Shown here piece by piece: positions 1 to 7,433 of a stretch of DNA of 9,360 nt; the stretch's first letter is position 1; the number at the start of each line of letters is the position of its first letter. A program made the position numbers and the translations under genes. The notes under the pieces are model-generated. The model worked only from the letters and a program-made list of their open reading frames with translations, made no database searches and was not told the DNA's origin. The stretch covers positions 1 to 9,360 of the forward strand of contig CAYQFQ010000026.1 of assembly GCA_964416925.1 (NCBI GenBank). Reading direction: 5' to 3'. The DNA is from CAYQFQ01 sp964416925 (GTDB lineage Bacteria > Patescibacteriota > Minisyncoccia > Phycocordibacterales > GWA1-40-21).

Positions 1-2
1 AT

Positions 3-496
3 AAAATACTTAAACAGCGAGTTACTGAAGCTATACGAGATGGATATTTTACACCTACATTAGCTAAAGAAATTTTAGATACCCAAAGAAGAAATGAAAT
101 TGCAGGGAAAACCGCGTATGTTAAAGATGAAGATACTACAATAGAGCCCTCACTTGGAGCAAATCCTTCTCAAGCAGGCGCAGCAAAACTTTCAAAATAC
201 AATAACGCGCAAGAAGTAAGAAACGATTTATACAAAGAATTTGGGCAACCCCTTATTGATAAACTCCTTTCTCGAGGAAGACTTAATTTAATAGATTCTG
301 CAGAAGATCTTGATTTTGATATAGGAGAGGGCGTTACAGCTTTCTATCAATTTAATCCGAAAAGAGACAGATTTAGAACTGGAAAAACAACTATTATTGC
401 CAATAGAAATCCTAAAGGAACCGCACGAGATATGTTACTCCACGAAATTGGAGAACACTATGGTCTTGAAGGTATGTTAGGGGATAATTATTTACC
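3..496 (+). CDS. Giant phage polyvalent/virion protein, N-terminal fragment with zincin-like metallopeptidase motif (partial at both ends)
   Basis: This frame is open from the left edge to the N run (164 complete codons), so both the true start and the continuation are missing. The key sequence is LLHEIGEHYGLEGMLG at about 435-482, which contains an HExxH zinc-binding motif (HEIGEH, 441-458) preceded by a hydrophobic strand (TTIIANRNP) and a GTARDML helix start. This is the arrangement of the zincin-like peptidase domains found in large phage polyvalent proteins. The third zinc ligand probably lies beyond the gap (E of REVAAHIGE, 640-642). The region before it (about codons 1-90) is charged and helical, with no family I recognise. 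Seen: the motif and open frame. Known: HExxH zincins are zinc peptidases. Inferred: a protease active in virion maturation or after injection. It is the same gene as the fragment that begins after the gap. Confidence 0.8.
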
Positions 497-506
497 NNNN
501 NNNNNN
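497..506. other. Assembly gap (10 N) inside the giant + strand gene
   Basis: Ten Ns interrupt one coding region. The left flank ends ...tttacc and the right flank begins acctacttt, so the flanks share the three bases acc. Collapsing them gives the uninterrupted reading DNYLPTLIQLNKLKD. Simple joining with zero gap also keeps the frame and adds one proline. The Ns are therefore probably a fixed-length scaffold placeholder and not ten missing bases. Confidence 0.9.
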
Positions 507-507
507 A

Positions 508-3500
508 CCTACTTTAATACAACTTAATAAACTAAAAGACACTGATTCTGTTGTTGCAGCTGCATGGGCCCAAGTAACAAGAAATTATACAGGTTCTGAT
601 CCTGTTAGATACAGACCTGGAAGCGTTAATTTTTTAAGAGAAGTTGCAGCTCATATTGGTGAAACGGCTCCACAAAATACTTGGTTTAGATATGTAATGG
701 GAATGGTCAAAAACTTTTTAAGAAGATTAGGTTTTTATGATCCAGAAAAAATTACATCCCGTGATTTACAAGACATGATTTTATACTCATTAAATAGAAC
801 GCTTAAAGAAAACGTTCCATCAGTAAAACTACAATTAAATGAAGAAGTAGTCACTTACCCAAGTTTATATTCCGCTGATAATCCTCCAGGTGCTTATAGT
901 CCTAAAACTGCTGAAAAATTATTAGATATGGCAGGGGCTGCTTTCACTTCTATACGTGAAGGCACTCCTAAAGCATTAGAAGATGTAAGAGATAAAATGA
1001 GTAGCTTACCTATCAATCTAAGAGAAATGTCAATGGGTATGTTAGGTCTGCCCGCTATGGTTCAACTCTATCACAAGTATGTTCCTTCTTTTAAAAAATT
1101 AATGGAGCTTCTTGATAGTCGAGCAGGTGAAGCAGATCGAGCTAGAGCAGAGGTAGATAGATTAGGCTCAATGGGAATGAAAATTATAAAAGGCGAAAAA
1201 AGAAATGCTTTTAAATTTGTAAAACCTAACGGAGAAGAAATTTCTATAGAAAATTTTTATGATGGCACCGCACGAGTATCAAGTGATTTTAAAATAGAAT
1301 CGGTTCCTTCTCAAATAGTAACAACTAAATATAGTCCAGACATGATAAAAAACTGGACCCGAATTGTATATGATTTATCTAGCGGTGAAGAAGGAAATGC
1401 TCGGTTAGAACTAGGTATTGACCCAACTGACCCTGATAATGCATACCATCCTTTAGTAGGAGAATTTAAACAGCTGCCTGCGGAACTTCAAATGTTAGCT
1501 ATAGGCTACTCAAATGTATTTCAACAATATGCAAAAAAATTCAATGCGGCAATTCTTAAATTACTTCCTGATAAAGATACTAAAGGTAGACCCATACCAC
1601 CTTCAGAAAAGGCCGAAAAATATAAAGAACAATTAGTAGCTAATCAACTAGTTTTTTATCATCCGTTTAGACGTAAAGGCCAACACGTACTTAAATATCA
1701 ACCTGCGGGCAGAACTCCTGAAGGTTTTGAACAAGAAGTATATGTAGAAAGATTTGAAACTCCTCGTGAATTAGATAGACGAATTGAAGAAATAATATCA
1801 AGTGGTGGAAAATATATTTCTTCTAGTGTTTCTCCTGAAACTGCACGCACACAAGATATACCGCCCAATGATTTTTTCCAAGAAGTTATTGGGGTTATAA
1901 AAGAACAAATGGGAGATTCAGACGGTAAAGTTTCAGTACAAGCACAAGAAATGATTGACCAAATTTATGGATTCTATATTGATATGTTTCCAAGCAGCGC
2001 TGTTCGTCAAAACACTCGAGCAAGAAAAGGAACTCGAGGTGAACTTCCAGATATAGTAGGTGGATTTATTGATATCGGTGCGCGCATGGCGAATCAAGTT
2101 ACAAATATGGAATATATTCCACAATTTAATGAAGCTACTAGTGAAATTTCTGAACAAGCTAATATTGCAAATGAAACTATTGAAAATGACCCGACAATAG
2201 AACCCGCTAAAAAAGAAGGATTAAAAGCATCTGTCCAATATGCTGCATTAGATGTTACTCAAAAATCAAGACATTTTATTAATAACCCTGTAGCAGATCC
2301 TCTATCAGGTAATTTAGCTTACTTAAGTTTTTTAACTACAATTGCGGGTAATATATCCTCTGCCGTAGTTAACTTATCTCAAATGTTAATTATTGTAGGT
2401 CCAGGTCTTATTGCCAAACACGGTATTGTAAAAGGTAGCGCCGCTTTGTTTGACGCTATAAAAATATATAAAAATGGAGGGCTTGATAATAATAGAGGGT
2501 ACTACCCAGATTGGTCCTTTGCAATGAAAAACGGATTCCTAAGATCCAAAGAAAATGCAGCTAGGGGTCTTATTGATCAAGCAGATGTGCTTCCAGAAGA
2601 TATATTGACTCTTTATGAAGCAGGATTACAAAATGCGGTATTTAGACGTGGATTAGGATACGAACTCACAGAAATGAGAAAAAAAACTGCAGAAGAATTT
2701 ACAGGAATTAAAGCAAGAGTAGACACTTTGTTATCGTGGACATTTCAAAATACTGAGCGATTTAATAGAGAAGTCACTTATCTAGCTTCCTACTTAGCAG
2801 AAAAAAATCCTAATGCTACAGGGTTTGATGCTAAGGCTGCAGAGGTCGCAAGAGACTTTGCAAGAGAATCTCATGGCACAGCTCTACCCGAAGTAGGCCC
2901 TAGATATTTTCAAACAGGCTGGGGCAAAACTATATTTACTTTTAAACGATATGCCCACGCTATGATGTCATTACTTATTAAATTATTTCATGAGTCTACA
3001 AAAGGAGGCGATGCTAAAAGAGCTGAATTAGCTAAATTAATTACTGAGACCTCAGATCCTGTAAAAATTAAAGCGTATGAACAAGAAATAGCAGACCTTA
3101 AACTTATAAAATATGCAGCAAGAAAACAATTAGTGGGCATTTATGGTATGTCTTTTACTATAGCAGGACTCCAAGGAATGCCTCTATACGGTGCGGCTAA
3201 TGTATTATCAGAAACATTCAATGCAATGTTTGGCGACGATGATGAACCTTATGATTTTGACGAAAAAGTCCGTGATATTTTTGGAGATATTGGATATAAA
3301 GGCCCGCTCAATAAAATGGTTAGGGTTGACGTAGCCGCAAGAACAGGTTTCAGTAATTTAATATTTAGAGAAGATTCTCGTCGTGTATCTGAAATAGGCG
3401 TGCCGGGATACATCCTTGAAACAGCTTTAGGCCCTGCATACGGTTATATGAGAAATGTGGGAAGGGGAATAGAGGATATGAACAACGGATTTATAATGCG

Positions 3501-3963
3501 CGGTTCAGAAGAAATATTACCAGCTTTTCTGCGTAACCCATTAAAAGCAGTACGATATACTAATGAAGGCGCGCGTACACGCACTGGTGCCCCTCTTGTT
3601 GAAGACCTTGGGGCTTTTAGTATTTTCATGCAAGTTTTTGGATTTACAAATCAAGAATTAGCTTTAAATTATGAACGCAACAATACTATGAAAAGCGCAG
3701 AGCGCAGAATGCTTGAGAAACGTGAAGGATTATTAACTGCATCTTTCTTAGCTAGAGATAGTGGGGATAGAGAAATGTTACAAGTAGTAAACGAAAAAAT
3801 TAATGAATATAATGCATCCACAACTGGAAAGCTTAACCCCATTACTGCTGCCACAAGAGATAGTTCTTATAAAAAAAGAAAGAAAGCTATTGCCGATAGT
3901 GTTAACGGCGTTACTATTTCAAAGAAATATAGGGAATATCTAAAAGAAGAAATGGGTAGTTAA
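508..3963 (+). CDS. Giant phage polyvalent/internal virion-like protein, main part (continuation of the metallopeptidase gene)
   Basis: This is 1,151 codons from the gap to the TAA stop. The frame is open well upstream of the ATG at 697, and that ATG lacks a good Shine-Dalgarno site, so it is internal. At 634-663 the sequence FLREVAAHIGE offers the expected third zinc ligand for the HExxH domain. Numbering from the internal ATG at 697, residues about 538-580 form hydrophobic, membrane-like helices. Residues about 742-766 carry GWGKTIFTFKRYAHAMMSLL, a basic-aromatic segment like those in the C-terminal parts of phage polyvalent proteins (the LPD38 or PLxRFG type, from memory). A further hydrophobic stretch lies at about 812-837, followed by an acidic DDDEPYDFDE patch. 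The last 200 residues include LRNPLKAVRYTNEGARTRTG and a basic tail. Such proteins are thought to be packaged in the capsid and enter the host with the DNA. No enzymatic domain is recognised here beyond the peptidase end. Family placement is moderate, phage origin is firm. Confidence 0.8.
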   Translation, partial: PTLIQLNKLKDTDSVVAAAWAQVTRNYTGSDPVRYRPGSVNFLREVAAHIGETAPQNTWFRYVMGMVKNFLRRLGFYDPEKITSRDLQDMILYSLNRTLKENVPSVKLQLNEEVVTYPSLYSADNPPGAYSPKTAEKLLDMAGAAFTSIREGTPKALEDVRDKMSSLPINLREMSMGMLGLPAMVQLYHKYVPSFKKLMELLDSRAGEADRARAEVDRLGSMGMKIIKGEKRNAFKFVKPNGEEISIENFYDGTARVSSDFKIESVPSQIVTTKYSPDMIKNWTRIVYDLSSGEEGNARLELGIDPTDPDNAYHPLVGEFKQLPAELQMLAIGYSNVFQQYAKKFNAAILKLLPDKDTKGRPIPPSEKAEKYKEQLVANQLVFYHPFRRKGQHVLKYQPAGRTPEGFEQEVYVERFETPRELDRRIEEIISSGGKYISSSVSPETARTQDIPPNDFFQEVIGVIKEQMGDSDGKVSVQAQEMIDQIYGFYIDMFPSSAVRQNTRARKGTRGELPDIVGGFIDIGARMANQVTNMEYIPQFNEATSEISEQANIANETIENDPTIEPAKKEGLKASVQYAALDVTQKSRHFINNPVADPLSGNLAYLSFLTTIAGNISSAVVNLSQMLIIVGPGLIAKHGIVKGSAALFDAIKIYKNGGLDNNRGYYPDWSFAMKNGFLRSKENAARGLIDQADVLPEDILTLYEAGLQNAVFRRGLGYELTEMRKKTAEEFTGIKARVDTLLSWTFQNTERFNREVTYLASYLAEKNPNATGFDAKAAEVARDFARESHGTALPEVGPRYFQTGWGKTIFTFKRYAHAMMSLLIKLFHESTKGGDAKRAELAKLITETSDPVKIKAYEQEIADLKLIKYAARKQLVGIYGMSFTIAGLQGMPLYGAANVLSETFNAMFGDDDEPYDFDEKVRDIFGDIGYKGPLNKMVRVDVAARTGFSNLIFREDSRRVSEIGVPGYILETALGPAYGYMRNVGRGIEDMNNGFIMRGSEEILPAFLRNPLKAVRYTNEGARTRTGAPLVEDLGAFSIFMQVFGFTNQELALNYERNNTMKSAERRMLEKREGLLTASFLARDSGDREMLQVVNEKINEYNASTTGKLNPITAATRDSSYKKRKKAIADSVNGVTISKKYREYLKEEMGS

Positions 3964-4160
3964 CCTATCCGCCAAGTGCGTACCCCCATATAATCTGCTT
4001 CAATAACAGAATAAGTTTTTACTCTGACCTTTGCTCTTTTAGCTCCTGTTTCAATCGCATAAATTAACGGCGCACTTTTTAAAGTGGGAATAAAAAAACT
4101 ATCTCCTATTTCCATCATCTCAAACGGAAATAACCATTCGGGGTCATTATGCAGCTGCAT
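3960..4160 (-). CDS. Small phage protein, 66 aa, unknown function
   Basis: A complete 66-codon gene, last in the - strand operon. Its ATG overlaps the end of the primase-helicase gene by 14 bases. A weak AAAGG ribosome site (about 4170-4174) lies about nine bases upstream, inside that gene. The protein has PFEMMEIGDSFFIP near the N-terminus and ends MGVRTWRIG. This layout, a GDSFxxP segment followed by a basic strand and a terminal R-x-W-R-I, recurs in small phage proteins of unknown function, as I recall. There is no signal peptide or membrane helix. The central GAKRAKVRVKTYSV is strongly basic, which would suit nucleic-acid binding, but that is inference. Its TAA stop overlaps the stop of the convergent + strand gene. 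The overlap start, basic composition and position make it a credible gene. Confidence 0.72.
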   Translation of the reverse strand: MQLHNDPEWLFPFEMMEIGDSFFIPTLKSAPLIYAIETGAKRAKVRVKTYSVIEADYMGVRTWRIG

Positions 4161-7005
4161 GGTTTAGTGCCTTTATATCTTTTCCTAATGTGCTTAATTT
4201 AATTTTGTAAACAGCAGTTGCTGATTTTGATACATCTTTCCACCCAGCATTCATTCTTTGTTTAACATTTGCACCAGCTTCAATATCTACCCCTGCACTT
4301 TTTAATTGAAACATAAACTCTTTAGTACTAATAGTTAATTCGCCTAAGTACGTATCAAATTCGCGTTTAGAAATATACATAGCGTCTTTATCATTATCAA
4401 TTCTAACTGTTAGTTGCCTGTAAGGTTCAGTAATAATTTTTTCATCTTTGAATGCAAGAATCTTATCTACATTAGCATCTAAATAATCTTGGAGAATCGC
4501 TTCATAATCTACATTATTTACCTTAACTACATCATCTCTGATTGTAATCATTTCCCCTACAATAAATTTATATACCCGATCCACGTCAATCTTTAAAATA
4601 TCTGCGTTGTGAACTATCTCTGCTGCAGTCATAGTAACGGACACTAAATTTTCATAAAATCTATACGCAGTATCGTTACCAAAATCTTGAACAAATCTAT
4701 TTTCCCATTTAGCAAGATTCTGTTTAATTGCTCGTTCGTCACCAAAATCAAAAACGGCCTTCACAAATTCTACCCCTGCCCAACCGTAATGAGAATTAAA
4801 TTCGTCAAAGATTTCCTTACCTAATCTAGCATTATCAATAAATGATTTAGGTTTTCTTACAGTAAATTCAATAAGCCTTGCAGCCTCCCCATTAGGATTG
4901 GAGCGAATTGATTTTAACTTATCATAAATACTGTGGTTAGAAGTTAAGATGGCAATTAAAGAAGCAGGAGCTTCATAATCTCTTTCCATATTTGATGATG
5001 CTTGCATTTTAAGTTTGGCTTTACCCTGCGATACCGATAAAACAAAATCAGATAATAGGTACGGGTTTTTGTTGCCCACTTCATCGAACCCCATGGGTAA
5101 ATTATGCAGTGTTAAAAATCGTCCTTGTAAAGCGTTGGCCGTTGCATTCATTACCGCTAAATCTTTGGGCTTCCCCCATATACTTAAAGCAGCATATAAC
5201 GCTCCCGTTTTAGCCGCGCCAGAATCTCCTGTCAAAGAAATAGCAACTCCCGAAGTTGATGAAAAGTCCATCAAGATAGATCCGAACCCGCATAGCATAG
5301 TAAACATATGCATCTCTAGGCCGTTCTGACCTAGTTTTTGTGCGGTGTTTTGCCATTCTTTGTAAGTGCCACTTGTGGTTAAAAATGGTGCGACTGATTT
5401 TGCTAGTGGAGAAATAGGGGTAGTTTTCATAGATTTATCTTTAGAAATTTCTATGTTTCCAATAACAAAAGAACTTTTGTCTTCGTTCCAACCCATTTGA
5501 TCGTACATAACATCGTACTTATTTTTCTTCTGCATATCTATTGCCCAATCAATAAAATACCTCATGATTATTTCCTCTTGTTCTAATGACTCGTAATAAA
5601 TTCCGTGACTCGTTAATTCTTTTCTTAATTCTGATTTTTCATATACTACTTTCATGGGTAATATAAACTCTTTAGTTCCATCATGCGGGTGAAATACATT
5701 AATAACTAAACAATTTCCCTCTGCCGAACTCCTCACATGCCGAATTGCTCGCATTGTATATTCATAAACTACTTTGTCTTCTTTATGAGAAACCCCTTTT
5801 TTATCAGAGACTGTTACTGTTTTAAATACCCCTCCTACTTTTGCACCTATCCAGTATCCCTTTTTATCTAGGGTTTCAGGTAATCCTTTTAGATCTTTGT
5901 GAACAACAGGGAGGACTTCTCCTTCAATAGCTATATCATGCACAGCAGGTAATTCTTTTATAGGGTATTTATGAAGTTGAACAGGTGTAGAAATAGTTTG
6001 CCAATGTGGGCACGACTTACATATACCTGGATTAGCGTCTTCGAATGATTCACAAGTATGAGGGCCACCTTTAGGTTTACCATCTTTATCAATTGTTCTT
6101 TCAGTGCTAGTAGCTTTTTTCTCTGTTTCCTCAAAAGTATATTTCGGGTGTCTTTCAGATATAAGATGTATCACCTCATCGCGATCAACACAACTTTGAG
6201 CCAAGGATAATATCTTCCACCACAAAGGTTCTGATACAGTTTTTACATTTTCTACATAGTATTTAATTTGCCCACAACCTTTTTGATTACCTTTAACGCT
6301 GTCATAAAGTAAGGGTTTAAATCTGTTTTCTATATTTGCATATTTAGTTTTTTCTGCATCTGTCAAAGCTTTTCGTTTTATAGTATCTTTTAAAGGTTGA
6401 GTATTCTTATCAAGTATTTTAGTAATAACTTCTAGATCATATGTAGGGGCATCTCTTAAAAGTAAGGTAGGTCGTGGAGGGGTTTGTTTTAAATTGTTAG
6501 TATCAGGGCATCTTAATAATCTAACAGAATCTCCCGTAATTAATCTATCAATTTTTAAATCATGTTGTAGGCATAATTCTTTTAATTGATCTGCAATAGG
6601 TTTCCATTCAGCTCTATCTAACTGTTGTTTTAAAAACCAATAAACATGAACTCCATTACCACTATTTACAACAGAAGGCAATGGTAATTTAGTAGCCTCT
6701 AAAAATTTACTTAACTCTAAAAGAGCTTCTTTTTGTGTTTTATAATCTTTAGTTTCGCCGACATCTATATCAATATAAAATGATTTAATATATAAAGTAT
6801 TAGTCGCAATTCTTTTCTTTTCTTTCAATGTACTCATGGTCATGAAAGTGTTGCGATTCATTTTTTTATTGTTGTAAATTAACTCTACGGCTTTATCCAA
6901 AGAGTCTACATATTCTTCTATATAAGGCTCAGTATTTGGAATATTGTACGCCACACAATAGATTCCCTTGTCCGGCATAGCCTTTGTGTAAAATTCTTTA
7001 AGCAT
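4147..7005 (-). CDS. Bifunctional DNA primase-helicase (AEP-type primase + AAA+/SF3-like DUF927-type helicase)
   Basis: A 952-residue fused replication enzyme expected to make primers and unwind DNA at the phage fork. The N-terminal part has the archaeo-eukaryotic primase signatures: FYIDIDVG with D79 and D81 as metal ligands, SGNGVHVYW with H120, and KIDRL...RLLRCPDTNN (about 151-171) as the third motif. A linker with SEPLWWKILSLAQ and a cysteine cluster (C318, C329, C332, plus H316/H334, in HTCESF and GICKSCPHW) looks like a zinc site between the primase and helicase. The C-terminal ATPase has Walker A GDSGAAKTGA (593-602, K599), Walker B LPMGFDEVGN (D641/E642) and sensor LIAILTSN (N690). 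This matches DUF927-type helicases. Residues about 860-945 may be a winged-helix DNA-binding end. The start is supported by GAGGA three bases upstream and GGGAG further up. All catalytic motifs look intact. Confidence 0.9.
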   Translation of the reverse strand: MLKEFYTKAMPDKGIYCVAYNIPNTEPYIEEYVDSLDKAVELIYNNKKMNRNTFMTMSTLKEKKRIATNTLYIKSFYIDIDVGETKDYKTQKEALLELSKFLEATKLPLPSVVNSGNGVHVYWFLKQQLDRAEWKPIADQLKELCLQHDLKIDRLITGDSVRLLRCPDTNNLKQTPPRPTLLLRDAPTYDLEVITKILDKNTQPLKDTIKRKALTDAEKTKYANIENRFKPLLYDSVKGNQKGCGQIKYYVENVKTVSEPLWWKILSLAQSCVDRDEVIHLISERHPKYTFEETEKKATSTERTIDKDGKPKGGPHTCESFEDANPGICKSCPHWQTISTPVQLHKYPIKELPAVHDIAIEGEVLPVVHKDLKGLPETLDKKGYWIGAKVGGVFKTVTVSDKKGVSHKEDKVVYEYTMRAIRHVRSSAEGNCLVINVFHPHDGTKEFILPMKVVYEKSELRKELTSHGIYYESLEQEEIIMRYFIDWAIDMQKKNKYDVMYDQMGWNEDKSSFVIGNIEISKDKSMKTTPISPLAKSVAPFLTTSGTYKEWQNTAQKLGQNGLEMHMFTMLCGFGSILMDFSSTSGVAISLTGDSGAAKTGALYAALSIWGKPKDLAVMNATANALQGRFLTLHNLPMGFDEVGNKNPYLLSDFVLSVSQGKAKLKMQASSNMERDYEAPASLIAILTSNHSIYDKLKSIRSNPNGEAARLIEFTVRKPKSFIDNARLGKEIFDEFNSHYGWAGVEFVKAVFDFGDERAIKQNLAKWENRFVQDFGNDTAYRFYENLVSVTMTAAEIVHNADILKIDVDRVYKFIVGEMITIRDDVVKVNNVDYEAILQDYLDANVDKILAFKDEKIITEPYRQLTVRIDNDKDAMYISKREFDTYLGELTISTKEFMFQLKSAGVDIEAGANVKQRMNAGWKDVSKSATAVYKIKLSTLGKDIKALNHAAA

Positions 7006-7008
7006 TTG

Positions 7009-7020
7009 TCCTCTTCTCCC
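7009..7020 (-). promoter_or_regulatory. Ribosome binding site of the primase-helicase gene
   Basis: On the - strand, GGGAGAAGAGGA precedes the ATG at 7005. It offers two possible pairings: GAGGA only three bases from the ATG, and GGGAG about ten bases away. The purine-rich run supports the ATG at 7005 over the in-frame ATG ten codons downstream. Confidence 0.6.
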
Positions 7021-7032
7021 TTAGAATAAAAC

Positions 7033-7059
7033 GCTCCGAAGGTGTTTCATCTACGGAGC
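7033..7059 (-). repeat. Perfect 6-bp inverted repeat (hairpin in mRNA leader, or operator dyad)
   Basis: GCTCCG at 7033-7038 and CGGAGC at 7054-7059 form a perfect dyad around a 15-base loop, in the only intergenic gap of the operon. An outer pairing of TAGAA (7022-7026) with TTCTA (7063-7067) could extend the stem across an internal loop. The half-site centres are 21 bases apart, which is two helical turns. That suits a dimeric DNA-binding protein such as the adjacent helix-turn-helix gene product. Read as RNA on the - strand it is a GC-rich stem followed by GTTTTATT, so a weak attenuator is another possibility. Base pairing is seen; the role is inferred. Confidence 0.5.
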
Positions 7060-7066
7060 ATCTTCT

Positions 7067-7094
7067 ATTTTACCTAATCCACATTAATCTTCAA
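7067..7094 (-). promoter_or_regulatory. Candidate sigma70-like promoter for the primase-helicase gene
   Basis: On the - strand, TTGAAG (7094-7089; four of six to TTGACA) is followed after a 16-base spacer by TAAAAT (7072-7067; five of six to TATAAT). The predicted start is near 7060, right at the first stem base of the dyad. The leader would be about 55 bases and end in the ribosome site of the primase-helicase. The -35 box overlaps the stop codon of the helix-turn-helix gene. In AT-rich DNA such matches occur by chance, so the location is the main support. Confidence 0.4.
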
Positions 7095-7423
7095 CTTATT
7101 TTAGGGATAATTTTGCTCTCTAAAAAAGCCCTTGCTTGTTTTATACTTGAAATAGGTAACTCTTCAGTGTGGTTCTCTAATTGAAATGTCCACTCTTCTT
7201 CAAGTGCTTTTAAAAATTTTTTAATTTTAATTGCATTCTTATCTCGAATCGGGGAACCCCGGAACCAACTGTGAACAGTCATCCGGGATACTCCAAAGAC
7301 CTTAGCAATTTCTATAATGGGAAGGTCTGCATTTACGCAAGCCTTTGCCAATAACACGCCAGGTCTATCTTCATCAAAACTATTCAGTTCAATTAAAAAT
7401 GACTGACTATATTTTTTCGGCAT
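7091..7423 (-). CDS. Helix-turn-helix DNA-binding protein, 110 aa
   Basis: Residues about 34-57 (LPIIEIAKVFGVSRMTVHSWFRG) form a clear helix-turn-helix. IIEIAKVFG is the first helix, VSRMTVHSWFRG the recognition helix, and the motif resembles the Cro/CI or XRE type. The remainder is helical and charged, with no enzyme domain. The start has a perfect AGGAGG site five bases upstream, overlapping the stop codon of the preceding ssDNA-binding protein gene. It lies between the ssDNA-binding protein and the primase-helicase, just before the promoter and dyad at 7033-7094. It could therefore regulate the downstream genes or act in replication initiation; both are inference. It is short for a full lysogeny repressor and has no peptidase domain, so there is no direct evidence for a lysogenic switch. 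Confidence 0.82.
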   Translation of the reverse strand: MPKKYSQSFLIELNSFDEDRPGVLLAKACVNADLPIIEIAKVFGVSRMTVHSWFRGSPIRDKNAIKIKKFLKALEEEWTFQLENHTEELPISSIKQARAFLESKIIPKIS

Positions 7424-7427
7424 AAGG

Positions 7428-7433
7428 CCTCCT
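7428..7433 (-). promoter_or_regulatory. Perfect Shine-Dalgarno AGGAGG for the helix-turn-helix gene, overlapping the upstream stop
   Basis: AGGAGG (read on the - strand) lies four bases before the ATG at 7423. It shares bases with the TAG stop of the ssDNA-binding protein gene (7434-7432). Ribosomes ending on one gene would be placed on the start site of the next, so coupled translation is likely. Confidence 0.8.

Noticed and set aside
697..699. ATG at 697 as the start of the large + strand gene
   Set aside because: The same frame is open back to the N gap with protein-like sequence (REVAAHIGETAP), and there is no good ribosome site before it. It is an internal methionine.
1933..2157. 74-codon - strand open frame inside the giant + strand gene
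   Set aside because: It is opposite a convincing coding region and is rich in S, I, N and F, as expected for an antisense shadow.
3994..4020. Possible + strand terminator after the giant gene (TCTG/CAGA followed by GTTTTT)
   Set aside because: The stem is only four A/T-containing pairs with a nine-base loop and three bases before the T-run; it also lies inside the 66-residue gene. Too weak to call.
5015..5329. 104-codon + strand open frame inside the primase-helicase gene
   Set aside because: It is antisense to the Walker A/B region of a well-supported gene, has no ribosome site and no protein-like features.
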